From Sphingorhabdus sp. SMR4y (lineage in GTDB: Bacteria > Pseudomonadota > Alphaproteobacteria > Sphingomonadales > Sphingomonadaceae), in contig NZ_CP022336.1 of the NCBI RefSeq assembly GCF_002218195.1, positions 868,001 through 932,000 on the forward strand: DNA of 64,000 nt, in the 5' to 3' direction. Positions 56,390 through 64,000 of the stretch are shown piece after piece (within the stretch, counting starts at the first letter, position 1; each line of letters opens with the position of its first letter). A program made the translations under genes and the position numbers. Under the pieces are notes generated by a model. That model was not told where the DNA came from. It made no database searches and was given only the letters and a program-made list of their open reading frames with translations.

Positions 56390-57343
56390 ATGAACGCGGG
56401 GCAATCTACCATATCCGGAACATTACCGGAATCTCAGAGAAAACAGCGTCTGGATGCTGCACTGACCGAGGTGGTGGAGGGGCTTTCGCGCGAGCGGGTG
56501 AAGTCGCTGATTGCAAACGGACATCTGCGGGTCGGAGGCGTGAAATTCACCGACCCCTCGGCCAAGAAGCTGGCCGGCAAATCATTCGAGCTCACGATAC
56601 CCGAACCGATAGAGGGGCCGGCCCAGCCACAGGATATTCCACTCGATGTAGTGTTCGAGGACGCGCATCTGATCATTGTCAACAAGCCGGCAGGGCTGGT
56701 CGTCCACCCCGCCGCCGGTCATGCCGACGGTACGCTGGTCAACGCGCTGCTCCACCATTGCCGGGGCGAGCTGTCGGGCATTGGCGGCGTTTCCCGGCCC
56801 GGTATCGTCCACCGGATCGACAAGGATACGTCGGGACTGATGGTCGCGGCCAAGACCGACGCCGCGCACCAGGGGCTCAGCGCGCTGTTTGCCAAACATG
56901 ATATCGAGCGCCGCTATCTGGCGATCGTCAACGGCCGCCCCAATCCGCCCATGGCAACGATCGAGGGAGCCATCGGCAGAAGCAACGTCAACCGCAAGAA
57001 AATGGCAGTTGTCGGCGACGATCGCGGCAAGGCGGCGATGACTCATTATACGGTCAAGGAAATGCTCGACGGGGCGGCTCTGGTGGAATGCACGCTGGAA
57101 ACCGGACGCACCCACCAGGTACGGGTCCACATGACCCATATCGGGCACAGTCTGATTGGTGACCCGCTCTATGGCGCTGGTCGAAAATCATTACTTTCCC
57201 GGCGAAAAGATATTCAATTTCGACGCCAGGCGCTGCATGCTGCTAGTCTTGGATTTGTTCACCCCATAACGGCTGAAAAATTGATGTTTTCTATCGGTTT
57301 TCCGGACGATATGCAGGAACTATTCATGAAGTTGCGTGTATAA
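56390..57343 (+). CDS. RluA/RluD family pseudouridine synthase
   Basis: 317 residues: an N-terminal S4 domain (about 20-80, VEGLSRERVKSLIANGHLRVGG) and a RluA-type catalytic domain with the Asp in HRIDKDTSGLMVAAKT and TGRTHQVRVHMTHIGHSLIGD. It probably modifies 23S rRNA (RluD-like: U1911/1915/1917). ATG 56390 is used; 56372 would add six residues. There is an overlap with the divergent JAMM start region only if the longer starts are real. Confidence 0.92.
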   Translation: MNAGQSTISGTLPESQRKQRLDAALTEVVEGLSRERVKSLIANGHLRVGGVKFTDPSAKKLAGKSFELTIPEPIEGPAQPQDIPLDVVFEDAHLIIVNKPAGLVVHPAAGHADGTLVNALLHHCRGELSGIGGVSRPGIVHRIDKDTSGLMVAAKTDAAHQGLSALFAKHDIERRYLAIVNGRPNPPMATIEGAIGRSNVNRKKMAVVGDDRGKAAMTHYTVKEMLDGAALVECTLETGRTHQVRVHMTHIGHSLIGDPLYGAGRKSLLSRRKDIQFRRQALHAASLGFVHPITAEKLMFSIGFPDDMQELFMKLRV

Positions 57344-57418
57344 GTAACACACCTTATAGACGCTTTTGACCAAAGGGTGCTTGATGAGGCCCGGCGGCAC
57401 AACAAAGAAGGAACGAAA

Positions 57419-58330
57419 ATGGCTAATGGTAGCAATGTTCCGGCAAAAATCCCTGCCTTAGGGGGGGACGCAAGCCTGAACCGGTATCTCTCGGAAGTCC
57501 GCAAATTTCCTATTTTGACTCCCGAACAGGAATATATGCTGGCGAAACGCTATTCTGAACACAAGGATCAGGAAGCCGCCGCCCAGCTCGTCACCTCGCA
57601 TCTGCGGCTTGTCGCGAAAATCGCGATGGGATTTCGCGGCTATGGCCTGCCCGTCTCGGATCTGATTTCCGAGGGCAATGTCGGCCTGATGCAGGGCGTC
57701 AAGAAATTCGAACCCGACCGCGGTTTCCGCCTCGCGACATACGCGATGTGGTGGATTCGTGCGTCTATCCAGGAATATGTGCTGCGTAGCTGGAGCCTCG
57801 TGAAAATGGGCACCACCGCCGCACAGAAGAAGCTGTTCTTCAACCTGCGCCGGATGAAGAATAATCTCGATGCGTTTGAAGACGGTGATCTGTCACCGGA
57901 AGATGTACAGAAAATCTCCACCGATCTGGGCGTAGCCGAGCATGAAGTGGTCAATATGAACCGTCGCATGTCAATGGGCGGCGATGCATCGCTGAACGTG
58001 TCCCTTTCGTCCGAAGACGGCGATAGCGGCCAATGGCAGGACATATTGGAAGATGATGGCCCGCTGCACGACGAAGCGATTGCAGCCTCTCAGGAAGCCG
58101 ACTTCCGCCACGAAATGCTCACCGAAGCCATGGGCTCGCTGAACGAGCGCGAACAGCATATTCTGGCTGAACGGCGCCTGTCGGAAGATCCCAAGACGCT
58201 GGAAGACCTGAGCAAGGTCTATGAAGTCAGCCGCGAACGGATCCGCCAGATCGAGGTCCGCGCTTTCGAGAAACTGCAGAAAGCGATGCTGCGCATTGCC
58301 GGCGAAAAGCAGCTTCTTGCCGCGAACTGA
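57419..58330 (+). CDS. rpoH: RNA polymerase heat-shock sigma factor (sigma-32)
   Basis: 303 residues: region 1.2 SLNRYLSEVRKFPILTPEQEYML, region 2 with SHLRLVAKIAMGFRGYGLPVSDLISEGNVGLMQGVKKFEPD (in parts) and YAMWWIRASIQEYVLRSWSLV, the RpoH box QKKLFFNLRR, and region 4 with EDLSKVYEVSRERIRQIEVRA. It drives heat-shock genes and fits the neighbouring clp and tig genes functionally. ATG 57419 with AAGGA upstream is chosen over an ATG at 57377. Confidence 0.96.
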   Translation: MANGSNVPAKIPALGGDASLNRYLSEVRKFPILTPEQEYMLAKRYSEHKDQEAAAQLVTSHLRLVAKIAMGFRGYGLPVSDLISEGNVGLMQGVKKFEPDRGFRLATYAMWWIRASIQEYVLRSWSLVKMGTTAAQKKLFFNLRRMKNNLDAFEDGDLSPEDVQKISTDLGVAEHEVVNMNRRMSMGGDASLNVSLSSEDGDSGQWQDILEDDGPLHDEAIAASQEADFRHEMLTEAMGSLNEREQHILAERRLSEDPKTLEDLSKVYEVSRERIRQIEVRAFEKLQKAMLRIAGEKQLLAAN

Positions 58331-58360
58331 TCATCAAGCCTGATAAAGGCACGAAATAGC

Positions 58361-58404
58361 AGAACGCCCCGAAACAGAAATTGTTTTCGGGGCGTTTTGC
58401 TTTT
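58361..58404 (+). terminator. intrinsic terminator after rpoH
   Basis: AACGCCCCGAAA (58363-58374) and TTTCGGGGCGTT (58385-58396) form a perfect 12-bp stem with a ten-base loop, followed by TTGCTTTT. It separates rpoH from mtgA. Confidence 0.9.
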
Positions 58405-58415
58405 AGGCTCCGGCA

Positions 58416-59081
58416 ATGGGGCTGATCAAATTTCTCTTCAAATTCCTGATCTATTTCATCCTGATCACGGTCGCGTGGGTCGGATTATATGCCATCGTAC
58501 CGCCGCCGGTGACGGTGACAATGCTGCTGGACGAAAACGGCATCACCAAGAACTGGGCGAGCTTTTCCGACATTTCCCCCAATATGGCGCGGGCGGTGAT
58601 CGCTGCCGAGGACAGCAAATTCTGCAGCCATAACGGCTTTGATACCGAGGCTATACAGGAGGCTCTCGAAGAACGGATCGAAGGCAAACGCCAGCGCGGC
58701 GGGTCGACCATCTCGCAGCAGGTCGCGAAAAACGCATTTCTCTGGCAGGGTGGCGGCTTCTTCCGCAAGGGGCTGGAAGCCTATTTCACCTTCCTGATCG
58801 AGACGATCTGGAGCAAGAAACGGATCATGGAAGTCTATCTCAATATCGCCGAGACCGGCATCGGCACCTATGGCGTGCAGGCCGGGGCCCAGCGCTACTA
58901 TAAAAAGGACGCCAGGGATCTGACCCGGATCGAAGCCGCGCGCATCGCGGCGGCCCTGCCCTCACCCAAGAAACGCGCTGTAAACGGTGCCAGCGGCTTT
59001 ACCGCGCGCTATGGCAACACGATTGCTGTGCGGATCAATGTGGTGCGGAACGAGCGTCTGGACAGCTGTATTTATAAGTAA
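58416..59081 (+). CDS. mtgA: monofunctional biosynthetic peptidoglycan transglycosylase
   Basis: Glycosyltransferase family 51 enzyme of 221 residues that polymerises lipid II. One N-terminal helix (about 5-25), then AVIAAEDSKFCSHNGFD (catalytic Glu in EDSKF), RGGSTISQQVAKNAFLW, KKRIMEVYLNIAETGIGTYGVQAGAQ and AARIAAALPSPKKR. No transpeptidase domain. The gene is alone downstream of the rpoH terminator. Confidence 0.95.
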   Translation: MGLIKFLFKFLIYFILITVAWVGLYAIVPPPVTVTMLLDENGITKNWASFSDISPNMARAVIAAEDSKFCSHNGFDTEAIQEALEERIEGKRQRGGSTISQQVAKNAFLWQGGGFFRKGLEAYFTFLIETIWSKKRIMEVYLNIAETGIGTYGVQAGAQRYYKKDARDLTRIEAARIAAALPSPKKRAVNGASGFTARYGNTIAVRINVVRNERLDSCIYK

Positions 59082-59202
59082 CAGTGCGCCTGCGTCGACA
59101 GGGCCTGTATCACCGATGACCAAGAGACTAGCAACGGTTGTAAAAGTCAGTCGTTCGTTGGGGAAATATCAGGAGCCTGCCCCGGCCTTCGTTCAAGAAC
59201 GA

Positions 59203-60465
59203 TCAGGCCGCGTCTTCCTTCTTCGCCTTGGCGATCACCTTCACCGGATCTTTCGTCCCCGCGACCACATCCTTGTCGATCACGATCTCGTCCACGCCTT
59301 CCAGATCGGGCAGATCAAACATCGTGTCCAGCAGGATATTCTCGACGATGGAGCGCAGGCCACGGGCACCGGTTTTTCGCTCGATAGCCTTGTTGGCCAC
59401 TGCGACCAGCGCGTCTTCGGTGAAGGTCAGTCCGACGTCTTCCAGCTCGAACAATTTGCGATATTGTTTCACCAGCGCGTTTTTCGGTTCCTGAAGGATA
59501 GTTACCAGCGCGTCGACATCGAGATCCTCGAGAGTCGCGATTACCGGCAAACGGCCGACAAATTCCGGGATCAGGCCGAATTTCAGCAGATCCTCCGGTT
59601 CGCCCTGAGCGAGCAGCTCACCGACCCTGCGTTCTTCCGGCGCAGCGACATGGGCGCCAAAGCCGATGGATTTTCCTTCGAGACGGTCACCGATGATCTT
59701 TTCCAGACCGGCGAATGCGCCGCCGCAGATAAACAGGATATTGGTGGTGTCGACCTGCAGGAATTCCTGCTGCGGATGCTTGCGGCCACCTTGCGGCGGA
59801 ACGCTGGCAGTGGTGCCTTCCATCAGCTTGAGCAGTGCCTGCTGCACGCCTTCGCCTGATACATCGCGGGTGATCGACGGATTTTCCGCTTTGCGGCTGA
59901 TCTTGTCGATTTCGTCGATATAGACAATGCCGCGCTGGGCTTTCTCGACATTATAGTCGGACGCCTGCAGCAGTTTCAGAATGATATTCTCGACATCTTC
60001 GCCGACATAGCCAGCCTCGGTCAACGTGGTCGCGTCGGCCATGGTGAAGGGCACGTCGAATGTCTTGGCCAGAGTCTGGGCCAGCAAGGTCTTGCCGCAA
60101 CCGGTCGGACCGACGAGCAGGATATTCGATTTGGCGAGTTCGATATCGCCCGACTTCGCGGCGTGGTTGAGACGCTTGTAGTGATTGTGCACGGCAACCG
60201 AGAGAACCCGTTTCGCACGGTTCTGGCCGATCACATAATCGTTCAGCACGTCGCAGATTTCCTGTGGCGTCGGCACTTCGCCGTCCTTGCGACCGGTAAC
60301 GGCACCCTTGGTCTCCTCGCGGATGATGTCGTTGCACAGCTCGACACATTCATCGCAGATAAAAACCGTGGGTCCGGCAATAAGCTTGCGGACTTCATGC
60401 TGGGATTTGCCGCAGAAGGAGCAATATAGCGTGCTCTTCGAATCAGATCCCGTCAATTTCGTCAT
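59203..60465 (-). CDS. clpX: Clp protease ATP-binding subunit ClpX
   Basis: AAA+ unfoldase that feeds ClpP; 420 residues. The zinc domain has four cysteines ([24 protein letters not shown]), Walker A is [15 protein letters not shown], Walker B is [13 protein letters not shown], and the IGF loop for ClpP docking is in KSIGFGAHV. The stop lies inside a short hairpin. It is 137 bases downstream of clpP on the same strand. Confidence 0.97.
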   Translation of the reverse strand: MTKLTGSDSKSTLYCSFCGKSQHEVRKLIAGPTVFICDECVELCNDIIREETKGAVTGRKDGEVPTPQEICDVLNDYVIGQNRAKRVLSVAVHNHYKRLNHAAKSGDIELAKSNILLVGPTGCGKTLLAQTLAKTFDVPFTMADATTLTEAGYVGEDVENIILKLLQASDYNVEKAQRGIVYIDEIDKISRKAENPSITRDVSGEGVQQALLKLMEGTTASVPPQGGRKHPQQEFLQVDTTNILFICGGAFAGLEKIIGDRLEGKSIGFGAHVAAPEERRVGELLAQGEPEDLLKFGLIPEFVGRLPVIATLEDLDVDALVTILQEPKNALVKQYRKLFELEDVGLTFTEDALVAVANKAIERKTGARGLRSIVENILLDTMFDLPDLEGVDEIVIDKDVVAGTKDPVKVIAKAKKEDAA

Positions 60466-60602
60466 AAAAAGTCCTTTAAACCGGCGATTATTGTAATCTA
60501 ACCGTCAAATTCCAAATTGCCACAGCTTTTTACCCGCCCTTTCGGCGTATATGCAAGCCTGTCAACCATATTGCTGATGTCTACCGGGGTGGCGCGACGC
60601 GC

Positions 60603-61226
60603 TTATTTGTCCCCGTCGCTTGGCACCGGGCGCTTGTCGTAGACTTCGTCGACAATGCCGAATGCCTTGGCTTCGTTCGCTTCCAGGAAGGTATCGCGAT
60701 CCATGGCCTTTTCGATCTCTTCTACGGATTTGCCGGTATATTTCGCGTATAGCGAATTCATGCTCGACCGGATACGCAGGATTTCCTTGGCCTGGATCTC
60801 GATGTCGGAAGCCATGCCCTGGGCGCCGCCTGAGGGCTGATGCACCATGATCCGCGCGTTGGTGGTGGCCATACGCATGCCCGGTTCACCCGCAGCCAGA
60901 AGGAAGCTGCCCATGGAAGCCGCCTGACCGACACAGACCGTACCGACTCGCGGCCGGATATATTGCATCGTGTCGTGGATCGCCATTCCGGCAGTCACCA
61001 CGCCACCGGGCGAGTTGATGTAAAGATAGATATCTTTTTTCGGATTTTCGGATTCCAGAAACAGCAATTGCGCGGTGATGATCGATGCCATCCCGTCTTC
61101 AATCGGACCGGTTACAAATACGATCCGCTCGCGCAGCAGTCGGGAAAAAATGTCAAAACTGCGTTCGCCACGGTTGGATTGTTCGATAACAACCGGGACT
61201 AGAGCGTCTGTGATCGGGTCATGCAT
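60603..61226 (-). CDS. clpP: Clp protease proteolytic subunit ClpP
   Basis: Serine peptidase of 207 residues. Catalytic Ser104 in [15 protein letters not shown], His129 in [12 protein letters not shown] and Asp in the [18 protein letters not shown] region. It forms the barrel with ClpX (downstream) and probably ClpA. It is divergent from a second clpP-type gene across a 244-base gap. Confidence 0.97.
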   Translation of the reverse strand: MHDPITDALVPVVIEQSNRGERSFDIFSRLLRERIVFVTGPIEDGMASIITAQLLFLESENPKKDIYLYINSPGGVVTAGMAIHDTMQYIRPRVGTVCVGQAASMGSFLLAAGEPGMRMATTNARIMVHQPSGGAQGMASDIEIQAKEILRIRSSMNSLYAKYTGKSVEEIEKAMDRDTFLEANEAKAFGIVDEVYDKRPVPSDGDK

Positions 61227-61470
61227 GTTGTAAGTCGTCCTGTTTTTATCTCTTTTGCGCTTCTCTTCAGCGTCGCCACTACATCGGGATTATCGCCGAA
61301 TTGTTCAAGGCCTTTAACGATGTTGGCCGAGAATGATTGCGACCGAGAAAAAAACCTTCGCCGGCATGACGATCATTGCGCACCATCCCGGCTATCCCTA
61401 CATGTTCTGCAAGGCAATGCTGATCATTTCGTGATCGGTGCTGGTCAAATTTCCATCTGCGGAGTCAAGA

Positions 61471-62091
61471 ATGATAACCAACAACAGCCCAATCACCCCC
61501 TTTTATAACGAAGAGGACGACGAAGAGAACAAGTCCGGTGGCCTGCCCGGCGCCATGATGACGAAGTTTCTCGAAGCCCGCACGATCATGATATTTGGCG
61601 GCATTGACCAGAAGCTGGCGGAGCGCGTGTCTACGCAGCTGCTCTATCTCGATCATGTCAATAACGATCCCATTCGCATTTTCCTGAATTCTCCCGGCGG
61701 CCACGTCGAATCCGGCGACACGATCCACGATCTGGTGCGCTATATCAGCTCGCCGGTCGCGATGATCGGAACCGGCTGGGTAGCCAGCGCCGGCACGCAT
61801 ATTTTCCTCGGCGTTCCCAAGGAGCAGCGTTTCTGCCTGCCCAATACTCGATTCCTGATCCATCAGCCCTCCGGCGGTGCCGGCGGCAAGGCATCGGACA
61901 TTGCAATCCAGGCGCAGGAAATCGTCAAGATGCGCGAACGGCTGGCACGGATTATCGCGGATGAAACCGGGCAGGATGTCGAGCGGGTCCGCAAGGATAT
62001 TGATCGCGATTACTGGATGAGCACCGAAGAAGCCAAGGAATATGGCATTCTCGGCACGGTGATCAACAAGGCCAGCGAAGTTAAGATCTGA
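61471..62091 (+). CDS. second ClpP-type serine peptidase
   Basis: 206 residues. The ClpP fold is kept: FLNSPGGHVESGDTIHDLV, Ser106 in GTGWVASAGTHIFLG, His131 in FLIHQPSGGAGG and Asp in KDIDRDYWMSTEEAKEYG, so the triad is intact. The N-terminus has an acidic stretch (YNEEDDEENKSG) absent in ordinary ClpP. ATG 61471 has GGAG at 61461-61464. It may make mixed barrels with ClpP or act alone. Confidence 0.9.
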   Translation: MITNNSPITPFYNEEDDEENKSGGLPGAMMTKFLEARTIMIFGGIDQKLAERVSTQLLYLDHVNNDPIRIFLNSPGGHVESGDTIHDLVRYISSPVAMIGTGWVASAGTHIFLGVPKEQRFCLPNTRFLIHQPSGGAGGKASDIAIQAQEIVKMRERLARIIADETGQDVERVRKDIDRDYWMSTEEAKEYGILGTVINKASEVKI

Positions 62092-62142
62092 CGCTGGCAA
62101 TAGCCGCAAGTCGCGGACCGAAGCTGACGGTTGTCAGCGCAT

Positions 62143-62179
62143 AAAAAAGCCGGACAGGTCCGCCCTGCCCGGCTTTTTT
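62143..62179. terminator. bidirectional terminator between clpP2 and tig
   Basis: AAAAAAGCCGG ... CCGGCTTTTTT with an inner AGG/CCT stem; A- and T-runs on both sides. It can serve the convergent clpP2 and tig genes. Confidence 0.92.
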
Positions 62180-62199
62180 GTGCATTCAGTCTGAATAGA

Positions 62200-63747
62200 T
62201 TATTTCTTGGCCTTGGCAGCGGGCTTTTTAGCGGCTGGCTTCTTGGCAGGAGCCTTGTCGTCAGCGGCTTTCTTGGCTGGCGCTTTCTTGGCAGCAGGTT
62301 TCTTGGCCGGTGCCTTTTCAGCGTCGTCCTTGGCCGGAGCCTTCTTGGCTGCCGGTTTTTTCGCCGCAGCCTTCTTGGCCGGTGCTTTCTTCTTGGCTGC
62401 CGGCTTGGCTTCCGCTTCATCTTCCGCTTCGATCGCTGCTTCCAGCTCTTCGCGGGTTACTTTGCGGTCGGTAATCTCTGCCTTTTCGAACAGGAAGTCG
62501 ACGACCTTGTCTTCGTACATAGGTGCGCGAAGCTGGGCTGCAGCCATCTGGTCCTGCTGGATATACTGGACGAACCGGTCGCGGTCTTCCGGACGATATT
62601 GCTGGGCCGCCTGCTGGATCAGCATGCCCATTTCCTGCTGGCTGACTTCGACGCCATTGGCCTGGCCAATTTCCGACAGCAGCAGTCCGAGCCGAACGCG
62701 ACGGACAGCAATCTCGCGATATTCGTCCTTCTCGTCTTCCATTTCCTTGCGGGCGGCTTCCGGATCTTCTTCCTGGGCCGCTTCCTGCTCCAGCTGCTGC
62801 CAGATCTGGTTGAATTCGGCTTCGACCATGCCCGGCGGCACTTCGAAATCATGATTGGCGGCGAGCTGGTCGAGCAGCTTGCGCTTCATATGGGTACGGG
62901 TCAGGCCGTTCAGTTCCTGCTCGATCTGGCCTTTCAGCAATTCGCTGAGCTGGTCGATGCCTTCGAGCCCCATAGACTTGGCCATTTCATCGTCTGCTTT
63001 TGCGACCTTCGGCTTCTGCACCTCGGCAACAACCACGTCGAAGGTGGCGTCTTTGCCCTTCAGGTCCTCGACATTATAATCGTCGGGGAAGGTCACCTTG
63101 ACGAGCACTTCGTCATTGGCTTTCTTGCCGATCAGCTGATCTTCAAAACCCGGGATCAGTCGGCCGGAACCGAGTTCGATCGCCATGCCTTCGCCCTTGC
63201 CGCCTTCAAACGGCACGCCGTCAACCTTGCCTTCAAAGTCGATCAGCAACTGATCGCCTTCTTTCGCCTTGTAGGATTTTGCGGCGGTTTCGAACTGCTT
63301 CTGGCTTTCGGCAAATTTCTGCAGCGCTTCGTCAACGGTCTTCTCGTCCGCTTCGACCTGGAGCCGCTCGAGTTTCAGGCCGTCGACCGATGGGGTCGGA
63401 ACGTCCGGCAGGATTTCCAGATCCAGCTTCACATTGGCGTCCTTGCCAGGCTCATAGCCTTCATCAAGGTCGACATTGGGCTGCATCGCCGGACGGAGCT
63501 TGTTGTCCGTCATGGTTTTTTCGATGCTTTCCTGGATCGAGCTGGTCAGCGCGTCCTGCATCAGGGCATCATTATGCATCTTGCGAACAAGATTTGCGGG
63601 AACCTTGCCCTTGCGGAAGCCGGGCATATTCACCTGAGGTGCCAGTTTCTTGACCTCGGCTTCGACCCGCGACTCGATATCCTTCGCGGTAATCTTGATT
63701 TCATAGGCCCGTTTCAGACCTTCGTTCAGCGTTTCAACAATCTGCAT
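62200..63747 (-). CDS. tig: trigger factor with lysine/alanine-rich tail
   Basis: Ribosome-bound chaperone and prolyl isomerase. Ribosome-binding signature at the N-terminus: MPGFRKGKVPANLVRKMH. PPIase domain (about 155-235) with EGDQLLIDFEGKVDGVPFEGG, then helical arms to about 445. Residues 447-515 are a tail made of Ala, Lys and Pro repeats (AAKKxPAKKA), not part of ordinary trigger factor, which is about 430-450 residues. The first 445 residues look complete. Confidence 0.95.
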   Translation of the reverse strand: MQIVETLNEGLKRAYEIKITAKDIESRVEAEVKKLAPQVNMPGFRKGKVPANLVRKMHNDALMQDALTSSIQESIEKTMTDNKLRPAMQPNVDLDEGYEPGKDANVKLDLEILPDVPTPSVDGLKLERLQVEADEKTVDEALQKFAESQKQFETAAKSYKAKEGDQLLIDFEGKVDGVPFEGGKGEGMAIELGSGRLIPGFEDQLIGKKANDEVLVKVTFPDDYNVEDLKGKDATFDVVVAEVQKPKVAKADDEMAKSMGLEGIDQLSELLKGQIEQELNGLTRTHMKRKLLDQLAANHDFEVPPGMVEAEFNQIWQQLEQEAAQEEDPEAARKEMEDEKDEYREIAVRRVRLGLLLSEIGQANGVEVSQQEMGMLIQQAAQQYRPEDRDRFVQYIQQDQMAAAQLRAPMYEDKVVDFLFEKAEITDRKVTREELEAAIEAEDEAEAKPAAKKKAPAKKAAAKKPAAKKAPAKDDAEKAPAKKPAAKKAPAKKAADDKAPAKKPAAKKPAAKAKK

Positions 63748-63803
63748 GACTATCCTTTGGTGCCTTCATGTTCGGTGTTTTTCGAAAGATATTGCAACTA
63801 ACT

Positions 63804-63888
63804 TGGTGCGGGCGAAGGGACTCGAACCCCCACACCCGAAGATACCAGAACCTAAATCTGGCGCGTCTACCAATTCCGCCACGCCCGC
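63804..63888 (-). tRNA. tRNA-Leu (anticodon UAG)
   Basis: 85 bases including encoded CCA. Acceptor stem GCGGGCG/CGCCCGC, D-loop GGCGGAATTGGTAGAC, anticodon stem CCAGA/TCTGG with loop TTTAGGT (UAG), a variable arm TATCTTCGGGTG of class II type, and T-loop GGTTCGAGTCC. It decodes CUN leucine codons. Confidence 0.95.
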
Positions 63889-63979
63889 CCAGCTAAGTCG
63901 TCAAAGCCCTATCGAAGTACGATTGACCCGCGCGCCTAGCCGAAAGGCGCGTTGAGGGCAAGTGGGGTTTGTGAACGAA

Positions 63980-64000
63980 TCAACCCAGCGTCTTCTTGAG
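63980..64000 (-). CDS. possible 3' end of a gene continuing beyond the window
   Basis: The last bases read LKKTLG-stop on the minus strand (stop at 63980-63982). Too short to identify; listed only because the frame is open to the window edge. Other frames here are not excluded. Confidence 0.25.
   Translation of the reverse strand, partial: LKKTLG

Noticed and set aside
59183-59210. Inverted repeat at the clpX stop (CGGCCTTCGTTC / GAACGA..AGGCCG)
   Set aside because: It is a good stem with a two-base bulge, but there is no T-run downstream on the clpX strand, so I did not call a terminator.
62131-63801. Open frame of 556 codons on the plus strand
   Set aside because: It is antisense to trigger factor; its repeated Leu/Gly/Phe segments are just the reverse of the AAKK repeat. 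No ribosome binding site or homology.
63931-63951. CGCGCCT/AGGCGCG hairpin upstream of tRNA-Leu
   Set aside because: Seven-base stem without T-run; could be chance in GC-rich sequence or part of an unknown gene end.

Overview
The window is chromosomal DNA from an alphaproteobacterium, most likely a member of the Sphingomonadales. The evidence is a C4-type 5-aminolevulinate synthase, ChpT, the gene order ffh-rpsP-rimM-trmD-rplS, the alternative carboxynorspermidine route to polyamines, and a [12 protein letters not shown] palindromic repeat of the kind often seen in sphingomonad genomes. Base composition is moderately GC-rich and even. I see no insertion sequence, prophage, CRISPR array or rRNA operon. 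Nearly all of the sequence is core genome with very short intergenic gaps and many ATGA/GTGA stop-start overlaps.

Layout. 1-3620 (minus): topA (cut by the window edge), dprA, plsY. 3774-5924 (plus): murI, hemA. 6242-11980: a PLP dehydratase, then the polyamine genes (carboxynorspermidine synthase, its decarboxylase, an ornithine decarboxylase behind a structured leader) and two MAPEG membrane proteins. 12016-21722 (minus): a long run with etfQO, a TPR protein, ispE, an N-formylglutamate amidohydrolase, ilvD, a lipoprotein, the NAD(P)HX repair gene and an RNA methyltransferase. 21851-24366 (plus): a degenerate uracil-DNA-glycosylase-like protein coupled to a lytic transglycosylase. 24443-31621: ahcY with a palindromic operator, yqgE, a peroxiredoxin, a YbjN-type protein, an M2 peptidase, and three accessory genes. 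31693-34788 (plus): marR-emrA-emrB with a palindrome at the marR start. 34785-39889 (minus): asd, then the ribosome/SRP operon. 40147-45521 (plus): a GGDEF-EAL protein, then dapF-mtaB-ftsY-yciB. 45545-51311: sodB, a PuuD-type membrane protein, and an expanded phage-shock locus. 51506-59081: sufE, a J protein, an exported caspase-like protein, rnpB, an amidase, chpT, a JAMM protein, an rluD-family gene, rpoH and mtgA. 59203-63888: clpX, clpP, a second clpP, tig and tRNA-Leu(UAG).

How the genes work together. Several blocks serve the envelope: plsY, murI, the lytic transglycosylase, mtgA, the amidase and the phage-shock genes. A protein-quality block brings together rpoH, clpX, two clpP genes and tig. 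A second theme is translation and membrane targeting (ffh, ftsY, rpsP, rplS, rimM, trmD, rnpB, RNA modification genes).

The most unusual region is 46944-51311. A divergent pspF faces a good sigma-54 promoter. That promoter drives a small secreted protein, then pspA, pspB and pspC, then five more small genes. Each of the five has one N-terminal membrane helix followed by a coiled coil ending in a shared motif (LExIxTD ... EIExLR), and the end of PspC resembles the same tail. This looks like a phage-shock system extended by repeated duplication of a PspB/PspC-tail module.
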